Positions 15,562 to 24,004 are shown, counted from the stretch's first letter. The stretch is DNA of 64,000 nucleotides from Bacillus cereus G9842 (GCF_000021305.1 NC_011775.1:124001-188000); one strand, 5' to 3'. The notes: generated by a model from the letters alone, not told the origin. Made by a program: numbers and translations.

Positions 15562-15596
15562 GAACATTTGTTCTTATTATACACGAACCTACGTTC
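15562..15596 (-). promoter_or_regulatory. SOS promoter with two LexA (DinR) boxes
   Basis: Two perfect GAAC-N4-GTTC operators, GAACATTTGTTC (15562-15573) and GAACCTACGTTC (15585-15596), flank a TATAAT -10 element on the minus strand (15576-15581). This is the classic Bacillus LexA arrangement and predicts damage induction of uvrX-yolD. Confidence 0.9.
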
Positions 15597-15702
15597 TTTA
15601 TGTTTGTATTTTTATAAAAAATGGGACTTTTTTATGCTAAGTTTTATTTCAATAACACATCATCCATTCTGAAGAAAAATTTTAAACATAACATTGTAAC
15701 TA

Positions 15703-15742
15703 AAAAAGAGATAATAAGGAATTTCTCCCTATTATCTCTTTT
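15703..15742 (-). terminator. Rho-independent terminator (minus strand)
   Basis: AAAAGAGATAATA pairs with TATTATCTCTTTT; on the minus strand it is followed by TTTTTTAG. It ends the small-gene operon that begins near 16.9 kb or further upstream. Confidence 0.75.
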
Positions 15743-15754
15743 GCAATCTATTAT

Positions 15755-16105
15755 TTATATAAGGGTTTTCACAGCACTAATCAGCCATTTTAATTTAGTA
15801 TCCCCTTCTTCTTCCTTCTGTAATAATCCATTATACAAAACTTTAAAATCTTGCTTTATGCTTCTATCAATATTTTCAGTTACTATTTCACGAATTACAT
15901 TTCTTTCATGCGAAGTAAGAATAATTTCAAAATGCACTTCTAAAATGCACATTATTTTATTACATTTTGACTCTCTTTCATAATTTACGTCTGCATGAAT
16001 AGTACTGATTCCTAAAGGATTAATGCTATTATTTGAATCCATGCCAATATTAATACTTTTCCCACCTATTTGTTTTATTTTATTTTTAAAATCTTCGTAA
16101 TTCAT
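15755..16105 (-). CDS. protein of unknown function
   Basis: 116 residues from the ATG at 16105, chosen for AGGGGAG 8 bases upstream rather than the longer frame. Soluble, mixed alpha/beta (HADVNYERE, MCILEVHFEIILTSHERNVI, then a charged helical tail). Last gene of a minus-strand run of small genes; a terminator follows. No family recognised. Confidence 0.55.
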   Translation of the reverse strand: MNYEDFKNKIKQIGGKSINIGMDSNNSINPLGISTIHADVNYERESKCNKIMCILEVHFEIILTSHERNVIREIVTENIDRSIKQDFKVLYNGLLQKEEEGDTKLKWLISAVKTLI

Positions 16106-16121
16106 TAATAAAACTCCCCTC

Positions 16122-16304
16122 TTATTTTTCAGCATCTAATAGGTTGTTAAATATCGTAAGTAAAATATCCGCAATGAAGAAAAAGGAAAAGAATGCCAAA
16201 ATCACATAAAATAACTTTTGTTCTGGGTAAAGATAAATGTCATATATAATTACACCAATTAATAATAACATAGACAATCTAGGAAATATTGTATTCATTA
16301 ACAT
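16122..16304 (-). CDS. small membrane protein
   Basis: About 60 residues, two hydrophobic segments (PRLSMLLLIGVIIYDIYL and FYVILAFFSFFFIADILL) with a short acidic tail. The start at 16304 is preferred because AAAGGG lies 9 bases upstream; a start at 16322 is also open. It ends 16 bases before the next gene, so cotranscribed. Confidence 0.55.
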   Translation of the reverse strand: MLMNTIFPRLSMLLLIGVIIYDIYLYPEQKLFYVILAFFSFFFIADILLTIFNNLLDAEK

Positions 16305-16387
16305 TTCAAATCGCCCTTTCATATTAAAAATACAAAATGATGTACTTCTAAGATTTCATTAATTTATAAATAAATTTTGTAACGTCA

Positions 16388-16891
16388 TTAAAATACACCA
16401 CAATCTAAGCTTGTATCAACGTTCTGACCGCAGTCTGGACTTGTAGTTGAAGGTAAATTACTTACCTGTTGGCTAGCGGAAATAACAGCAACACCTAACG
16501 CTATATCTAAAGCAACGTCTGTACCACTTTTATTATTAGTAAAATTAGTGGAATCATTATTAAATTGTATAGAATTCTCCTTCTTAGTCTTAACCGAATC
16601 AGTGAAATGTTTTGAACTAGAATTAATAGAAACGGTCCTATTTTGGTTGAAAATTCGACTCATTATTTCTCTATCTTCTTTACTATAATTAACCTTGCAT
16701 CGATTAATAACATATACATGATTTTCATTTTTATTTACTTTTACATTTTTAGCATTAGATGAACCATGTTTAAATGGTTTCTTTTTACTATTAAGCCTCT
16801 TAATATGTTTGATTTTTATAAGTATCGAAGGAAAAATCATCAGTATAACAGACACTAAAAGTATTAAAAAAATTATCTTGTATATATTCAC
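16388..16891 (-). CDS. single-pass membrane protein with Cys-containing C-terminal repeat
   Basis: 167 residues, GTG start behind AAGGAGG. An N-terminal membrane segment (residues 5-27) is followed by a basic stretch and a Ser/Asn-rich middle. The C-terminus has a small hydrophobic patch (VALDIALGVAVISAS) and two DCG motifs (PDCGQ and LDCGVF) at the very end. Paired DCG/CGG tails occur in other small unknown bacterial proteins, but I cannot assign a function. Part of the minus-strand small-gene run. Confidence 0.5.
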   Translation of the reverse strand: MNIYKIIFLILLVSVILMIFPSILIKIKHIKRLNSKKKPFKHGSSNAKNVKVNKNENHVYVINRCKVNYSKEDREIMSRIFNQNRTVSINSSSKHFTDSVKTKKENSIQFNNDSTNFTNNKSGTDVALDIALGVAVISASQQVSNLPSTTSPDCGQNVDTSLDCGVF

Positions 16892-16911
16892 TTTTTAGAT
16901 CCTCCTTTTTC

Positions 16912-17307
16912 TTAATCCCACCCACTTTTTCTCTTATCCTGTTCTATTGATAGATGATCTTTGTATTCATAAGCCTTAATTTCATCACCTACGTCTATCT
17001 TTTTAAAGAAATCGCTTTTTACGTCTAATACTTGTGTTTGATCATTTGCATATAGCGTTAGCAGATATTTAGCTGGAGAACCTGGAACACCCATAGCAGG
17101 AATTCCTGCATCACCTTCTATAAATTTTTTATCAATAATCTTTGCGTTTACTAGCTTACCTTTTGCTAATGTCTCCTCTTCCATTTGAAATTCAGTTATA
17201 GATGATTTTATTGCCGGGAATATAGATACTCCTATTACAATTGATATTAAAATAATTACAAAAGACATTACGAAATGTATATTGGTATTTTCATTAGATT
17301 TACTCAT
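16912..17307 (-). CDS. membrane-anchored protein with beta-rich domain
   Basis: 131 residues: an N-terminal membrane segment (about 12-33) then a soluble domain beginning LAKGKLVNAKIIDKKFIEGD. It has a KYLLTLYANDQTQVLDV strand pair and ends VGDEIKAYEYKDHL, a layout like small DUF3592-type beta domains facing outside the cell. Ribosome binding site GAAGGG before ATG. Function unknown. Confidence 0.5.
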   Translation of the reverse strand: MSKSNENTNIHFVMSFVIILISIVIGVSIFPAIKSSITEFQMEEETLAKGKLVNAKIIDKKFIEGDAGIPAMGVPGSPAKYLLTLYANDQTQVLDVKSDFFKKIDVGDEIKAYEYKDHLSIEQDKRKSGWD

Positions 17308-17368
17308 TATACATATCCCTTCTAATTTTTTATAAATGAAAATAGATAATTAATCTTTGAAATACAGA

Positions 17369-17590
17369 TTACATAAAAGCAATTACATCTGTATTATTTG
17401 ATAGATCACGAAGTTGTTCTAAATTATCTATTTCCCTATAAGTTAATCCTCCATCTGCAATTAATTCATCTTCCGTTGAACTATAGTAATCTGCTAAACG
17501 ACACGTTACTTCCCACTCATGTTCAACAAAAACAACCCCATTTACAACACCAGTTATCCCATTAGTTATAGTAAATACATAAATCTTCAT
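17369..17590 (-). CDS. small soluble protein of unknown function
   Basis: 73 residues with start MKIYVFTITNG, typical of small phage/plasmid accessory proteins, and an acidic C-terminal half. AGGGGA 8 bases before ATG. No membrane segment or known motif. Confidence 0.5.
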   Translation of the reverse strand: MKIYVFTITNGITGVVNGVVFVEHEWEVTCRLADYYSSTEDELIADGGLTYREIDNLEQLRDLSNNTDVIAFM

Positions 17591-17720
17591 ATTGTTTAAT
17601 CCCCTTTGTTACGCATTATGCGTCTTATATTTAATGTTAAAAATAACTATATTTCTTAATACGAGTCAATTTAATAGTTACATATTAAAGATTTGATAAC
17701 TTTGACTGAACAATTTTGTT

Positions 17721-17816
17721 TTAAAAATTTAACATGTAATATTCAATTAGAAGCCAAGCTAATACACCCGAACCAATTAATACTAAAAATTTTATAAAGC
17801 TTTCATTAAATTTCAT
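17721..17816 (-). CDS. 31-residue membrane micropeptide
   Basis: ATG at 17814-17816 with AGGTG about 6 bases upstream opens 31 codons: MKFNESFIKF, then a hydrophobic core LVLIGSGVLAWLLIEYY, then MLNF. It lies in the gap between two genes of the minus-strand run and in the same direction. It has the layout of a single-pass small membrane protein. Confidence 0.45.
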   Translation of the reverse strand: MKFNESFIKFLVLIGSGVLAWLLIEYYMLNF

Positions 17817-17851
17817 TCTCACACCTAAATTTCTATAAAATTCAAATTCCA

Positions 17852-18262
17852 TTAAAATATCTGTTGAAATATCAATGCTTCTTTATTTAAAGTTCCTTTA
17901 ATAATCTCTTTCATTTTATACATTGTTTCTTCGGCCGCATTACGCTCTGAAAATGAAAAATAACCGCTTTGGAAATTAAAGTAGTTTAAGTTATATAAAT
18001 AAGAGTTATCACCTGTCATAACAGCCTTATATTCCTTATTTCTATAACTAACAAGATTTATATTAACCTTATTCTTTTGTAAATGTTTTACAATGAAGTT
18101 TTTAGATTTAATTTCAAAAGCTGGTCTATATTTTTCAACTAAATTTTGAATTCTCATTTGAAATTCTTTATTAAAATAGTGAATTTCAATGTGAATCTCA
18201 TATGGTTTTTCCATTGTTCTATTTGCTTTCATATCAATGTTTAACTTATAAAAAACATGCAT
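17852..18262 (-). CDS. protein of unknown function
   Basis: 136 residues, ATG behind AGAAGGTGAG. Soluble, with an initial strand-rich stretch (KPYEIHIEIHYFN) and a helical C-terminus (AEETMYKMKEIIKGTL). No known motif. It lies between a lipoprotein gene and the micropeptide gene, same strand. Confidence 0.5.
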   Translation of the reverse strand: MHVFYKLNIDMKANRTMEKPYEIHIEIHYFNKEFQMRIQNLVEKYRPAFEIKSKNFIVKHLQKNKVNINLVSYRNKEYKAVMTGDNSYLYNLNYFNFQSGYFSFSERNAAEETMYKMKEIIKGTLNKEALIFQQIF

Positions 18263-18347
18263 CTACTCACCTTCTTTTCTAATAAAATTCAAATTATAAT
18301 ACTATATTCAAGAAATCTAATGAATTCTTTTATTACGAATTCTCTTT

Positions 18348-18836
18348 TTATTGAGTTGTAAGTAATCCTCCTTCTGTATTTAATAAAGGTTTTATTACAA
18401 CTCCACCATCAAATCCTCCATTTCGAACTACCTTTAAATATTGAACTTTTGTTTCTTCATCAGTGATAATAAAAGTATATTTATCTACTTTTTGTATGGA
18501 AAAACGATTATCTTTTACTTCGTTACCTACATATGGTTTACCATTCGCTTGATATAAAGGTACAATATCTAATCCTCCATCAAATCCTGCATTTCGAACT
18601 ACTTTTAAATATTGAACTTTTGTTTCTTTATCAATTAAGACAAGTGTATGTTTATCAAGCTTTATTGCCTGGAATCTTGAATTTGAATAATCGCTTTCTT
18701 TCGGTAATTCTGATTTAGTCCCAACAGAATTTTGTACTGTTAGTTCTTTATTAGTTGTGTTAAAACTAGAGCATCCTCCTACCATAAAAAGTGCTATAAC
18801 ACATGACAATTTCATAAAAATCTTTCTATTTCTCAT
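18348..18836 (-). CDS. lipoprotein with two tandem DUF6440-like repeats
   Basis: 162 residues. The signal peptide ends at FMVGGC, a lipobox with Cys at about residue 22. Two repeats of about 45 residues follow: RFQAIKLDKHTLVLIDKETK plus VQYLKVVRNAGFDGG, and RFSIQKVDKYTFIITDEETK plus VQYLKVVRNGGFDGG. Each ends in a P-L-x-x-x-G segment, matching the DUF6440 pattern. Almost identical 3' halves of the repeats suggest recent internal duplication. Exposed on the outer membrane face. Role unknown. Confidence 0.7.
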   Translation of the reverse strand: MRNRKIFMKLSCVIALFMVGGCSSFNTTNKELTVQNSVGTKSELPKESDYSNSRFQAIKLDKHTLVLIDKETKVQYLKVVRNAGFDGGLDIVPLYQANGKPYVGNEVKDNRFSIQKVDKYTFIITDEETKVQYLKVVRNGGFDGGVVIKPLLNTEGGLLTTQ

Positions 18837-18893
18837 TAGATAATCCCCTTTAGGACAATATTTATAGTAACGCTCTACTGTATCAAGAAATTC

Positions 18894-19196
18894 TTAATCT
18901 AAACTGCTTACAAACAGGATGAAATTTTTATATCTTTCTTTTGTAAGACGCTGCTCTGCTATTTCGACCTTAAAATATAGCAATTCTTGTTGCATCTTAT
19001 ATATATTCTCCATTTCCTTACTTGTAGCAGCAATGAACTCTGTACACTTAAATAACCACTTACTTTTTTCTCTTCTTAAATCCCCAATCAAGATCAAGTA
19101 TTTCCTATCCAAAGCATCATATAAATTATCAATACTTTTTAACATTAAATTTCTTTTGTCCTTTGAAAACTTTTCATATTCAAGGAGCTTATTCAT
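18894..19196 (-). CDS. helical protein of unknown function
   Basis: 100 residues, almost entirely helical and charged with heptad-like spacing (EMENIYKMQQELLYFKVEIA). ATG behind AGAAGGTGAAG. Same strand as, and just upstream of, the DUF6440-like lipoprotein gene. It starts 25 bases after the next upstream gene ends, so likely cotranscribed. Confidence 0.5.
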   Translation of the reverse strand: MNKLLEYEKFSKDKRNLMLKSIDNLYDALDRKYLILIGDLRREKSKWLFKCTEFIAATSKEMENIYKMQQELLYFKVEIAEQRLTKERYKNFILFVSSLD

Positions 19197-19221
19197 GCCT
19201 TCACCTTCTTTTTAAAAAAAT

Positions 19222-19491
19222 TCAAAATTTATTACAGTAACGCTTTAATTTTAGACTGTCCATATTTCTTTTAATTTTTACAATCCTAATGAACAATGTA
19301 ATAGTTGTTAGTGTATAACTCCAAGGAAGAACATAATCAATAAGTATGGTAGACCACTCTGGAATCTCTCCTATTGTATGTAAATAATTACCCAACATTA
19401 AAGTAACAAGACAAGCTAAATTACTATTCATTATGGACTTAAAAGTTTCATCTGATTGTTTTTTTAAAATGGTCAATTCTCTATTCTCCAC
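19222..19491 (-). CDS. small membrane protein, GTG start
   Basis: About 89 residues with hydrophobic segments near residues 25-40 and 50-72, flanked by basic residues. GTG at 19489-19491 is preferred because AGAGGTGA lies just upstream; the GTG at 19500 sits on that ribosome binding site. Part of the minus-strand run. No family recognised. Confidence 0.5.
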   Translation of the reverse strand: MENRELTILKKQSDETFKSIMNSNLACLVTLMLGNYLHTIGEIPEWSTILIDYVLPWSYTLTTITLFIRIVKIKRNMDSLKLKRYCNKF

Positions 19492-19523
19492 ACATCTCAC
19501 CTCTTGAAAAATATTAAAAAGTA

Positions 19524-19694
19524 TTATTTTATTAAATTATGTTTCTTTAGCCAAAACCAAGTTTCCATACCTTTTATATCTTTTTCATATACTGGCATTA
19601 CATATATTTCTTCATTTATTAACAATTGCAACTCTACATATTGTTTTTCTGCATTCCATCCATAAGATGCTATAGGAACGATTTTCTTTTCCAT
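19524..19694 (-). CDS. 56-residue protein of unknown function
   Basis: ATG at 19692-19694 opens 56 codons: MEKKIVPIASYGWNAEKQYV, then ELQLLINEEIYVMPVYEKD, ending WFWLKKHNLIK. Its start overlaps the stop of the upstream membrane protein gene by one base (TAATG), and GGTGAT lies 7 bases upstream, a strong sign of real coupled translation. Soluble, aromatic-rich. Confidence 0.6.
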   Translation of the reverse strand: MEKKIVPIASYGWNAEKQYVELQLLINEEIYVMPVYEKDIKGMETWFWLKKHNLIK

Positions 19695-19864
19695 TAATCA
19701 TCACCTACATTCGTACTAAAACTAAGGAAGCATGAACCTACAACAATTAATAACATGGTTACTATTTCTTTTGACACAGGAATAATATCTGTATAAATCA
19801 ACACGGCGAATAAATACGCTATTAGTGCATTTACTATGAAGAATGCACTCCCGAATTTCTTCAT
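19694..19864 (-). CDS. 56-residue membrane protein
   Basis: ATG at 19862-19864 with GAGAGG directly upstream opens MKKFGSAFFIVNALIAYLFA, then VLIYTDIIPVSKEIVTMLL, then IVVGSCFLSFSTNVGDD: two membrane segments with a short loop. It overlaps the next gene by one base. A longer minus-strand frame in another register (19722-19928) is a shadow of this gene. Confidence 0.6.
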   Translation of the reverse strand: MKKFGSAFFIVNALIAYLFAVLIYTDIIPVSKEIVTMLLIVVGSCFLSFSTNVGDD

Positions 19865-19949
19865 TTCCTCTCTTCCCCCTGTATAAAACCCTATTTCCCT
19901 TCAATTCTGTAGCCAACCCATTAACCACATTCCATGATTGGAGGAGAAG

Positions 19950-20216
19950 TTAGCTTTTGCTGGCTGCTCTTTGTTTTTCTTTCTGTCTCTTTAGGAAATT
20001 CTTTGCTTTTTTAATTGCTTCTGCTCTTGTATGTCCTTCAGCTATTCCTTTCAATGCTGTATCATCCTTAATGCAGATCATCTTCTTTGCGCCATCTTCC
20101 ATAATGACTTCCACCTTTGAATAATAGGCACTATGCAATTTATCCCCTTCAATTAAGAAGCTCATAAACTCTGTTCCAACCTTGCCTGTAAAATCTTTAA
20201 CTTTTCTCATATCCAT
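19950..20216 (-). CDS. small basic protein of unknown function
   Basis: 88 residues from the ATG at 20216, chosen because GGGGGAG lies 6 bases upstream. Beta-rich first half (VGTEFMSFLIEGDKLHSAYY, KVEVIMEDG) and a helical, strongly basic C-terminus (HTRAEAIKKAKNFLKRQKEK). The HTRAEAIKKAKNFL segment resembles the helix of small phage/plasmid proteins that handle environmental or DNA signals, but no function is known. Its 3' end shares about 25 bases of similar sequence with the end of the neighbouring broken gene. Confidence 0.55.
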   Translation of the reverse strand: MDMRKVKDFTGKVGTEFMSFLIEGDKLHSAYYSKVEVIMEDGAKKMICIKDDTALKGIAEGHTRAEAIKKAKNFLKRQKEKQRAASKS

Positions 20217-20305
20217 ACCCACTCCCCCTTGAATATAACCGATAACTTGTCATATACTATCTATGCATCTAGATTTTCATTTTTGATCTGAGCAGTTAGT
20301 TTTTG

Positions 20306-20620
20306 CTAGCTGCTCTTTTTAATATCTGCTTTTTCCTTACAATTCTCGCAATAAACCATATCTTTAATAACAATCGCGCTTTCCTCATATTGTGGTGTTC
20401 CACATCTGCATTCCCACCACCAGCCTTTCTCTAAATAAACCTGTTTTGGAATTGAGTTTTCATGTTTATATTGATCAGCCCATTTAGCTCTTCTGACTTC
20501 TACATCAATAAAATCAATACCGAACTCACACTTCCCAAAATTTCTAGCTTGTCCTGCTGTTTAAGCAAAGAATATCCGTGAATACTCACCATCACTTACC
20601 TGATATGCTCTCATATCCAT
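20306..20620 (-). pseudogene. phage-like gene with an in-frame nonsense stop
   Basis: The frame reads MDMRAYQVSDGEYSRIFFA, then TAA (20561-20563), then continues unbroken for 84 codons: TAGQARNFGKCEFGIDFIDV, EVRRAKWADQYK, a WWWECRCG zinc-binding segment and YCENCKEKADIKKSS. The two halves are clearly one protein; the pattern (D-G-E-Y-S-x-I-x-FA-x-T-x-G-x-A) occurs in Bacillus phage/plasmid proteins of this size. The CRCG...CENC pair suggests a zinc ribbon. A single base change has produced the stop. A start within the second half lacks a ribosome binding site. Confidence 0.65.
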
Positions 20621-20631
20621 CCTCTTTTCGA

Positions 20632-21072
20632 TTAAACTGTTACTATTTCTTTACGATAATCAGCCACTACGTTTCCTTTTTTATCGTAATAAGCTGTTTC
20701 GTAATATGGATGACAATTATATGAAGTCCAAGGATCACTATAATAAGAGACCTGTAAATTTAATCCTGATGTGCTTCCAACAATGATTCCAACTTGACCA
20801 CATACTTCAATTTTCATGCCTTGATAAGCAAATTTAATTTTTCTCAACTCGCACATACGTTCAAACTGCTTTTTATCACCAAACATACATGTAATATCGG
20901 CTCTTCTTACCTTTCTACATCTCACATATTTCAAAAATGTTTTAAAATCCGTTTCCCAAATCCCATCTTGTAAGTACTTATAAAATTGGTACTTCGCTTT
21001 ACTTGGAGTTTCTGCTAATTCTGTATGCTTAAATTCTTCATTACCGTCTAACCATAATTTGTAACTATTCAC
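20632..21072 (-). CDS. phage/plasmid accessory protein of unknown function
   Basis: 146 residues, GTG start with AAGGGGGG 7 bases upstream. The N-terminal part (SYKLWLDGNEEFKHTELAET, SKAKYQFYKYLQDGIWE) resembles small phage proteins with the same opening as the broken neighbour. The middle has CRKVRRADI and CGQVGIIVGSTSGLNLQVSY, a beta-barrel-like segment. It ends 11 bases before the start of the broken gene, so one transcript. Confidence 0.55.
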   Translation of the reverse strand: MNSYKLWLDGNEEFKHTELAETPSKAKYQFYKYLQDGIWETDFKTFLKYVRCRKVRRADITCMFGDKKQFERMCELRKIKFAYQGMKIEVCGQVGIIVGSTSGLNLQVSYYSDPWTSYNCHPYYETAYYDKKGNVVADYRKEIVTV

Positions 21073-21144
21073 TTCTGAACCCCCCTTGTATTTAAATATC
21101 TTTTTATAAAAATAAAATAGTATAACCAGTAAATAAACTACTTA

Positions 21145-21327
21145 TCATATAAAATTTATAACAACTAACATAATTAGACTCGTAATCATTCCTGGTAATG
21201 CAAATTTCAAGGGAGCAGGTAATTCTATTTCAAGAGCTAGAAAAAGCACATTTACAAGCACTAGCATCAATATAAATAAAAGTCCAGCCCCCAAAAAAAT
21301 AAATGGAAATACCTCAAAAGGTTTCAT
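21145..21327 (-). CDS. 60-residue membrane protein
   Basis: Two hydrophobic segments (FPFIFLGAGLLFILMLVLVN and FALPGMITSLIMLVVINFI) joined by ALEIELPAPLK. The ribosome binding site AAAGGAGG, 6 bases before ATG, is one of the best in the window. No family recognised; first gene of the run toward 15.7 kb. Confidence 0.6.
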   Translation of the reverse strand: MKPFEVFPFIFLGAGLLFILMLVLVNVLFLALEIELPAPLKFALPGMITSLIMLVVINFI

Positions 21328-21575
21328 GAAACCACCTCCTTTATCTTTCCAACAAAATAACGCATTTTATAAAATCATTTTAACTTTTTTGATATACTCC
21401 AACATGTTATTAAATATAGGGGAGCAGAACTTACAAAATAATCTTAGCACTTATTAAAATTTAGGGCTTTTTAATTTCACATCACTTAAAATTCAGGCAT
21501 ATATTTAATTACAACTCTTTGAATTTCATTTTTCATAACAGCTTACCATTTATATTTCCAAATCCAAGAATGCTT

Positions 21576-22124
21576 TTATAGATCCTTTGATAGCAACTCA
21601 TAGCCTTCTTCATCCATATATCTTTCATACTCTTCATACAGTACAGCTTGTTTCTTACTAAAGCATGTCTCACAAAAGTACTCATCTCCATCTACATGCA
21701 TCCCTATTTCATCACAGCACACACATGGACGTATAAGCCTAATTAGTTCTTTTGGTCCTTGGATATAAAAGCCTAAGATTCCCTGTTGATTTTCAATCAT
21801 TAGTTCCTCTTTTATCTCCTCTCGAATTATCCTGGGAATTATAAGTTTGCTATCATTAATAAAACCTATACCGATGCATGGTACATGTTCTAATTTATTT
21901 AGTCCAATTGCCCAAACATCATTAATAAAATATGGATTGCATTCTAAAATCGAACATATTTCGTCTATAGAAAGGGCTACTGAGTTTAATATAGGACTAT
22001 ACACTAAACCCGGCGAACCACTAAAATAGCTAAAGTCTACAGTGATTTGAGTTGTTTTATCAAATTGGGGTAATAATTTTTGGATATTAATATTTTCTTT
22101 ACATTGTAATGTTGTACCTACCAT
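21576..22124 (-). CDS. protein with C-terminal zinc ribbon, unknown function
   Basis: 182 residues. The C-terminal part holds CVCCDEIGMHVDGDEYFCET, a four-cysteine zinc ribbon (two CxxC pairs). The N-terminal ~130 residues form an alpha/beta domain (ITVDFSYFSGSPGLVY, CIGIGFINDSKLIIPRIIRE). Ribosome binding site AGGAGG before ATG. Intergenic DNA on both sides; no partner identified. Confidence 0.55.
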   Translation of the reverse strand: MVGTTLQCKENINIQKLLPQFDKTTQITVDFSYFSGSPGLVYSPILNSVALSIDEICSILECNPYFINDVWAIGLNKLEHVPCIGIGFINDSKLIIPRIIREEIKEELMIENQQGILGFYIQGPKELIRLIRPCVCCDEIGMHVDGDEYFCETCFSKKQAVLYEEYERYMDEEGYELLSKDL

Positions 22125-22247
22125 TAATAAATCCTCCTTATATAATAAGGACTTCGTATTGTCAAATACAAAACCCTTATTGTGTTTAGTATTCTATTTA
22201 TACACCTTGAACTAATATTTCCTAGTTGTATGGAAGAATACAGATGT

Positions 22248-23645
22248 TTATTGGTTGAAATTAGCTGGTCCTTCTAATGATTTGAATTCATTAGCATCTA
22301 TCGGTAATTCCTTACCCGTTTTTAGGTCTATACAGAAAGGTACATTAAATAGATTAAATTTAACAACACTATCATCCTCAGTTAATTTAACTTTGCTTCT
22401 TAATACAAATGCGGAATTAATGTGTTGATATAAATTCTTTTCGTAAACACTGTCATCATCAAACTTAATCATCTCAAATTGATATGGAGAATATACTTTC
22501 AACTGATCTACTTTTTGTTTTTCTTGCGTAGATTCATCAAAATTTAATACTAAGTCACTCTTGTTAATTGCGTATCCTTTTACAACCATTCCTTTTATAT
22601 TGTCATAAACAATTGAATCTATGTGAATAGTTGTAGCAGCAGTCTCTTTATTAAAATCTGGTTTTATATCTATATTTAAATGATTCTGTTCTGGGATTGT
22701 TATAAGATTTTTTTCGTCTTTACCAATTAAATTTACTGGGGCATAATCATTTAACTGTTTAACTTGTTCTTTATCTAATTGTATATCTCCGCTTAATACC
22801 TTATTTAATGAATCAGAACTAATATAATCTATACGGGATAGATTTTTTTCCTCTTTTGCATCCCCACTAAATATAACGACAACATCATCTTTATATTTTC
22901 TCACTTCGGTTTGATCAGCAAACAATTTAACCCCATTATCACTTATTCCATAGAGTAAATTTAAATTGTTACCAGTTTGAGAATCCCCAATTGAAGCGAA
23001 TGTGTGTATAAATTGTTCAGGTTGGGATCCTTTATATTTTATTGCCACATTAAAACGTTTTTGTTGGGGATCAATAATTTCTCCTATTAATTCTACTTTT
23101 CCATGTGAAGGAGTATATAACAGCGAATGTTGCTTAATTAATTTGATTTCCGGCTCCAACATTTCTTTTTCAAATTCATATTTAAATTTAGTAATATAGT
23201 ACTTTGAATTTAATTCCTCTATTACGTATGTACTCTTACGTTTACCAATTGTCTCGTTATCATTTTTAATTTTTTCTGATCCTACCACCTTAAACTTAGT
23301 CTCCCCTATTTTGCTAATAGAATAAGAGTTAGAAGCCGTAATAGTTTCATCTGGATATTCCTTTTTAGCTGGGTGTATTTCATTAATTTCAACCTTAGAA
23401 ACAGCCTGAGCCTTTGCAACTTCATTGTTATTTAAAAACGTAAAGAAATCCGTCATAAATTTTGTCATTAGTTCCTTTTCGCTTTTTGTAATCTGTGGAG
23501 GTCCTCCTTTAGATCTGATCTCTTCTTTTTGTGCAGATAAATTTTCTAAATAGAGTACAAGCGCTATAGCTAATACAATTAAGACACCAAAAAATCCATA
23601 TTTGAATTTTTTATTTCTAAATATACCCTTCTTTAATAGTTTCAT
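22248..23645 (-). CDS. large single-pass membrane protein, extracellular domain unknown
   Basis: 465 residues: short basic cytoplasmic N-terminus, one membrane segment (about 17-34), then a large exported part. The first ~120 residues of it begin with KFMTDFFTFLNNNEVAKAQA and resemble NTF2-like folds of conjugation and Mga-type exported domains. The rest is beta-rich. No catalytic motif. It is followed by a small unknown gene upstream on the same strand. It could be a surface protein or part of the transfer apparatus; the sequence does not decide. Confidence 0.55.
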   Translation of the reverse strand: MKLLKKGIFRNKKFKYGFFGVLIVLAIALVLYLENLSAQKEEIRSKGGPPQITKSEKELMTKFMTDFFTFLNNNEVAKAQAVSKVEINEIHPAKKEYPDETITASNSYSISKIGETKFKVVGSEKIKNDNETIGKRKSTYVIEELNSKYYITKFKYEFEKEMLEPEIKLIKQHSLLYTPSHGKVELIGEIIDPQQKRFNVAIKYKGSQPEQFIHTFASIGDSQTGNNLNLLYGISDNGVKLFADQTEVRKYKDDVVVIFSGDAKEEKNLSRIDYISSDSLNKVLSGDIQLDKEQVKQLNDYAPVNLIGKDEKNLITIPEQNHLNIDIKPDFNKETAATTIHIDSIVYDNIKGMVVKGYAINKSDLVLNFDESTQEKQKVDQLKVYSPYQFEMIKFDDDSVYEKNLYQHINSAFVLRSKVKLTEDDSVVKFNLFNVPFCIDLKTGKELPIDANEFKSLEGPANFNQ

Positions 23646-23698
23646 AATTCACCACCAAAACTCATAAAATAATTTCTTAAATTAGTCCATAATATTTC

Positions 23699-23989
23699 TT
23701 AGAAATTTGTACGTAAGAATATATTATGTTTTTTTTGTAAATCTCTTATATACGTTTTCAATTGTTCTTTTGCTATAAATAAATCGTCTGAAGCATGAGC
23801 AAATTCAATTTCGACATTTGTACCCTCTTGACTGGGAAGGTACCATTTAATAGGTATTATTCTCTCATTAAGTAACTCAACCCATATATATACCTTCAAT
23901 ACTAAATAACGATCTAGATTCAATTTATATAAACCTAAATTTAATTTTTTTAATTGTATAGAAGTTGGTTCTTCTAATTTAACATCCAA
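23699..23989 (-). CDS. protein of unknown function
   Basis: 96 residues, TTG start behind GAGGAGGGG. Soluble, with a strand-rich first half (LNLGLYKLNLDRYLVLKVYI) and a helical end. It precedes the large membrane protein gene by 53 bases on the same strand. Confidence 0.5.
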   Translation of the reverse strand: MDVKLEEPTSIQLKKLNLGLYKLNLDRYLVLKVYIWVELLNERIIPIKWYLPSQEGTNVEIEFAHASDDLFIAKEQLKTYIRDLQKKHNIFLRTNF

Positions 23990-24004
23990 TACCCCTCCTC
24001 CTTT

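Noticed and set aside
15621..15983. Plus-strand frame over the minus-strand unknown gene
   Set aside because: Contains the minus-strand terminator; the reverse frame has a ribosome binding site and better amino-acid composition.
19722..19928. Minus-strand frame of 68 codons
   Set aside because: A different register, with GAGAGG and TAATG coupling, encodes the 56-residue membrane protein at 19694-19864 and explains the region.
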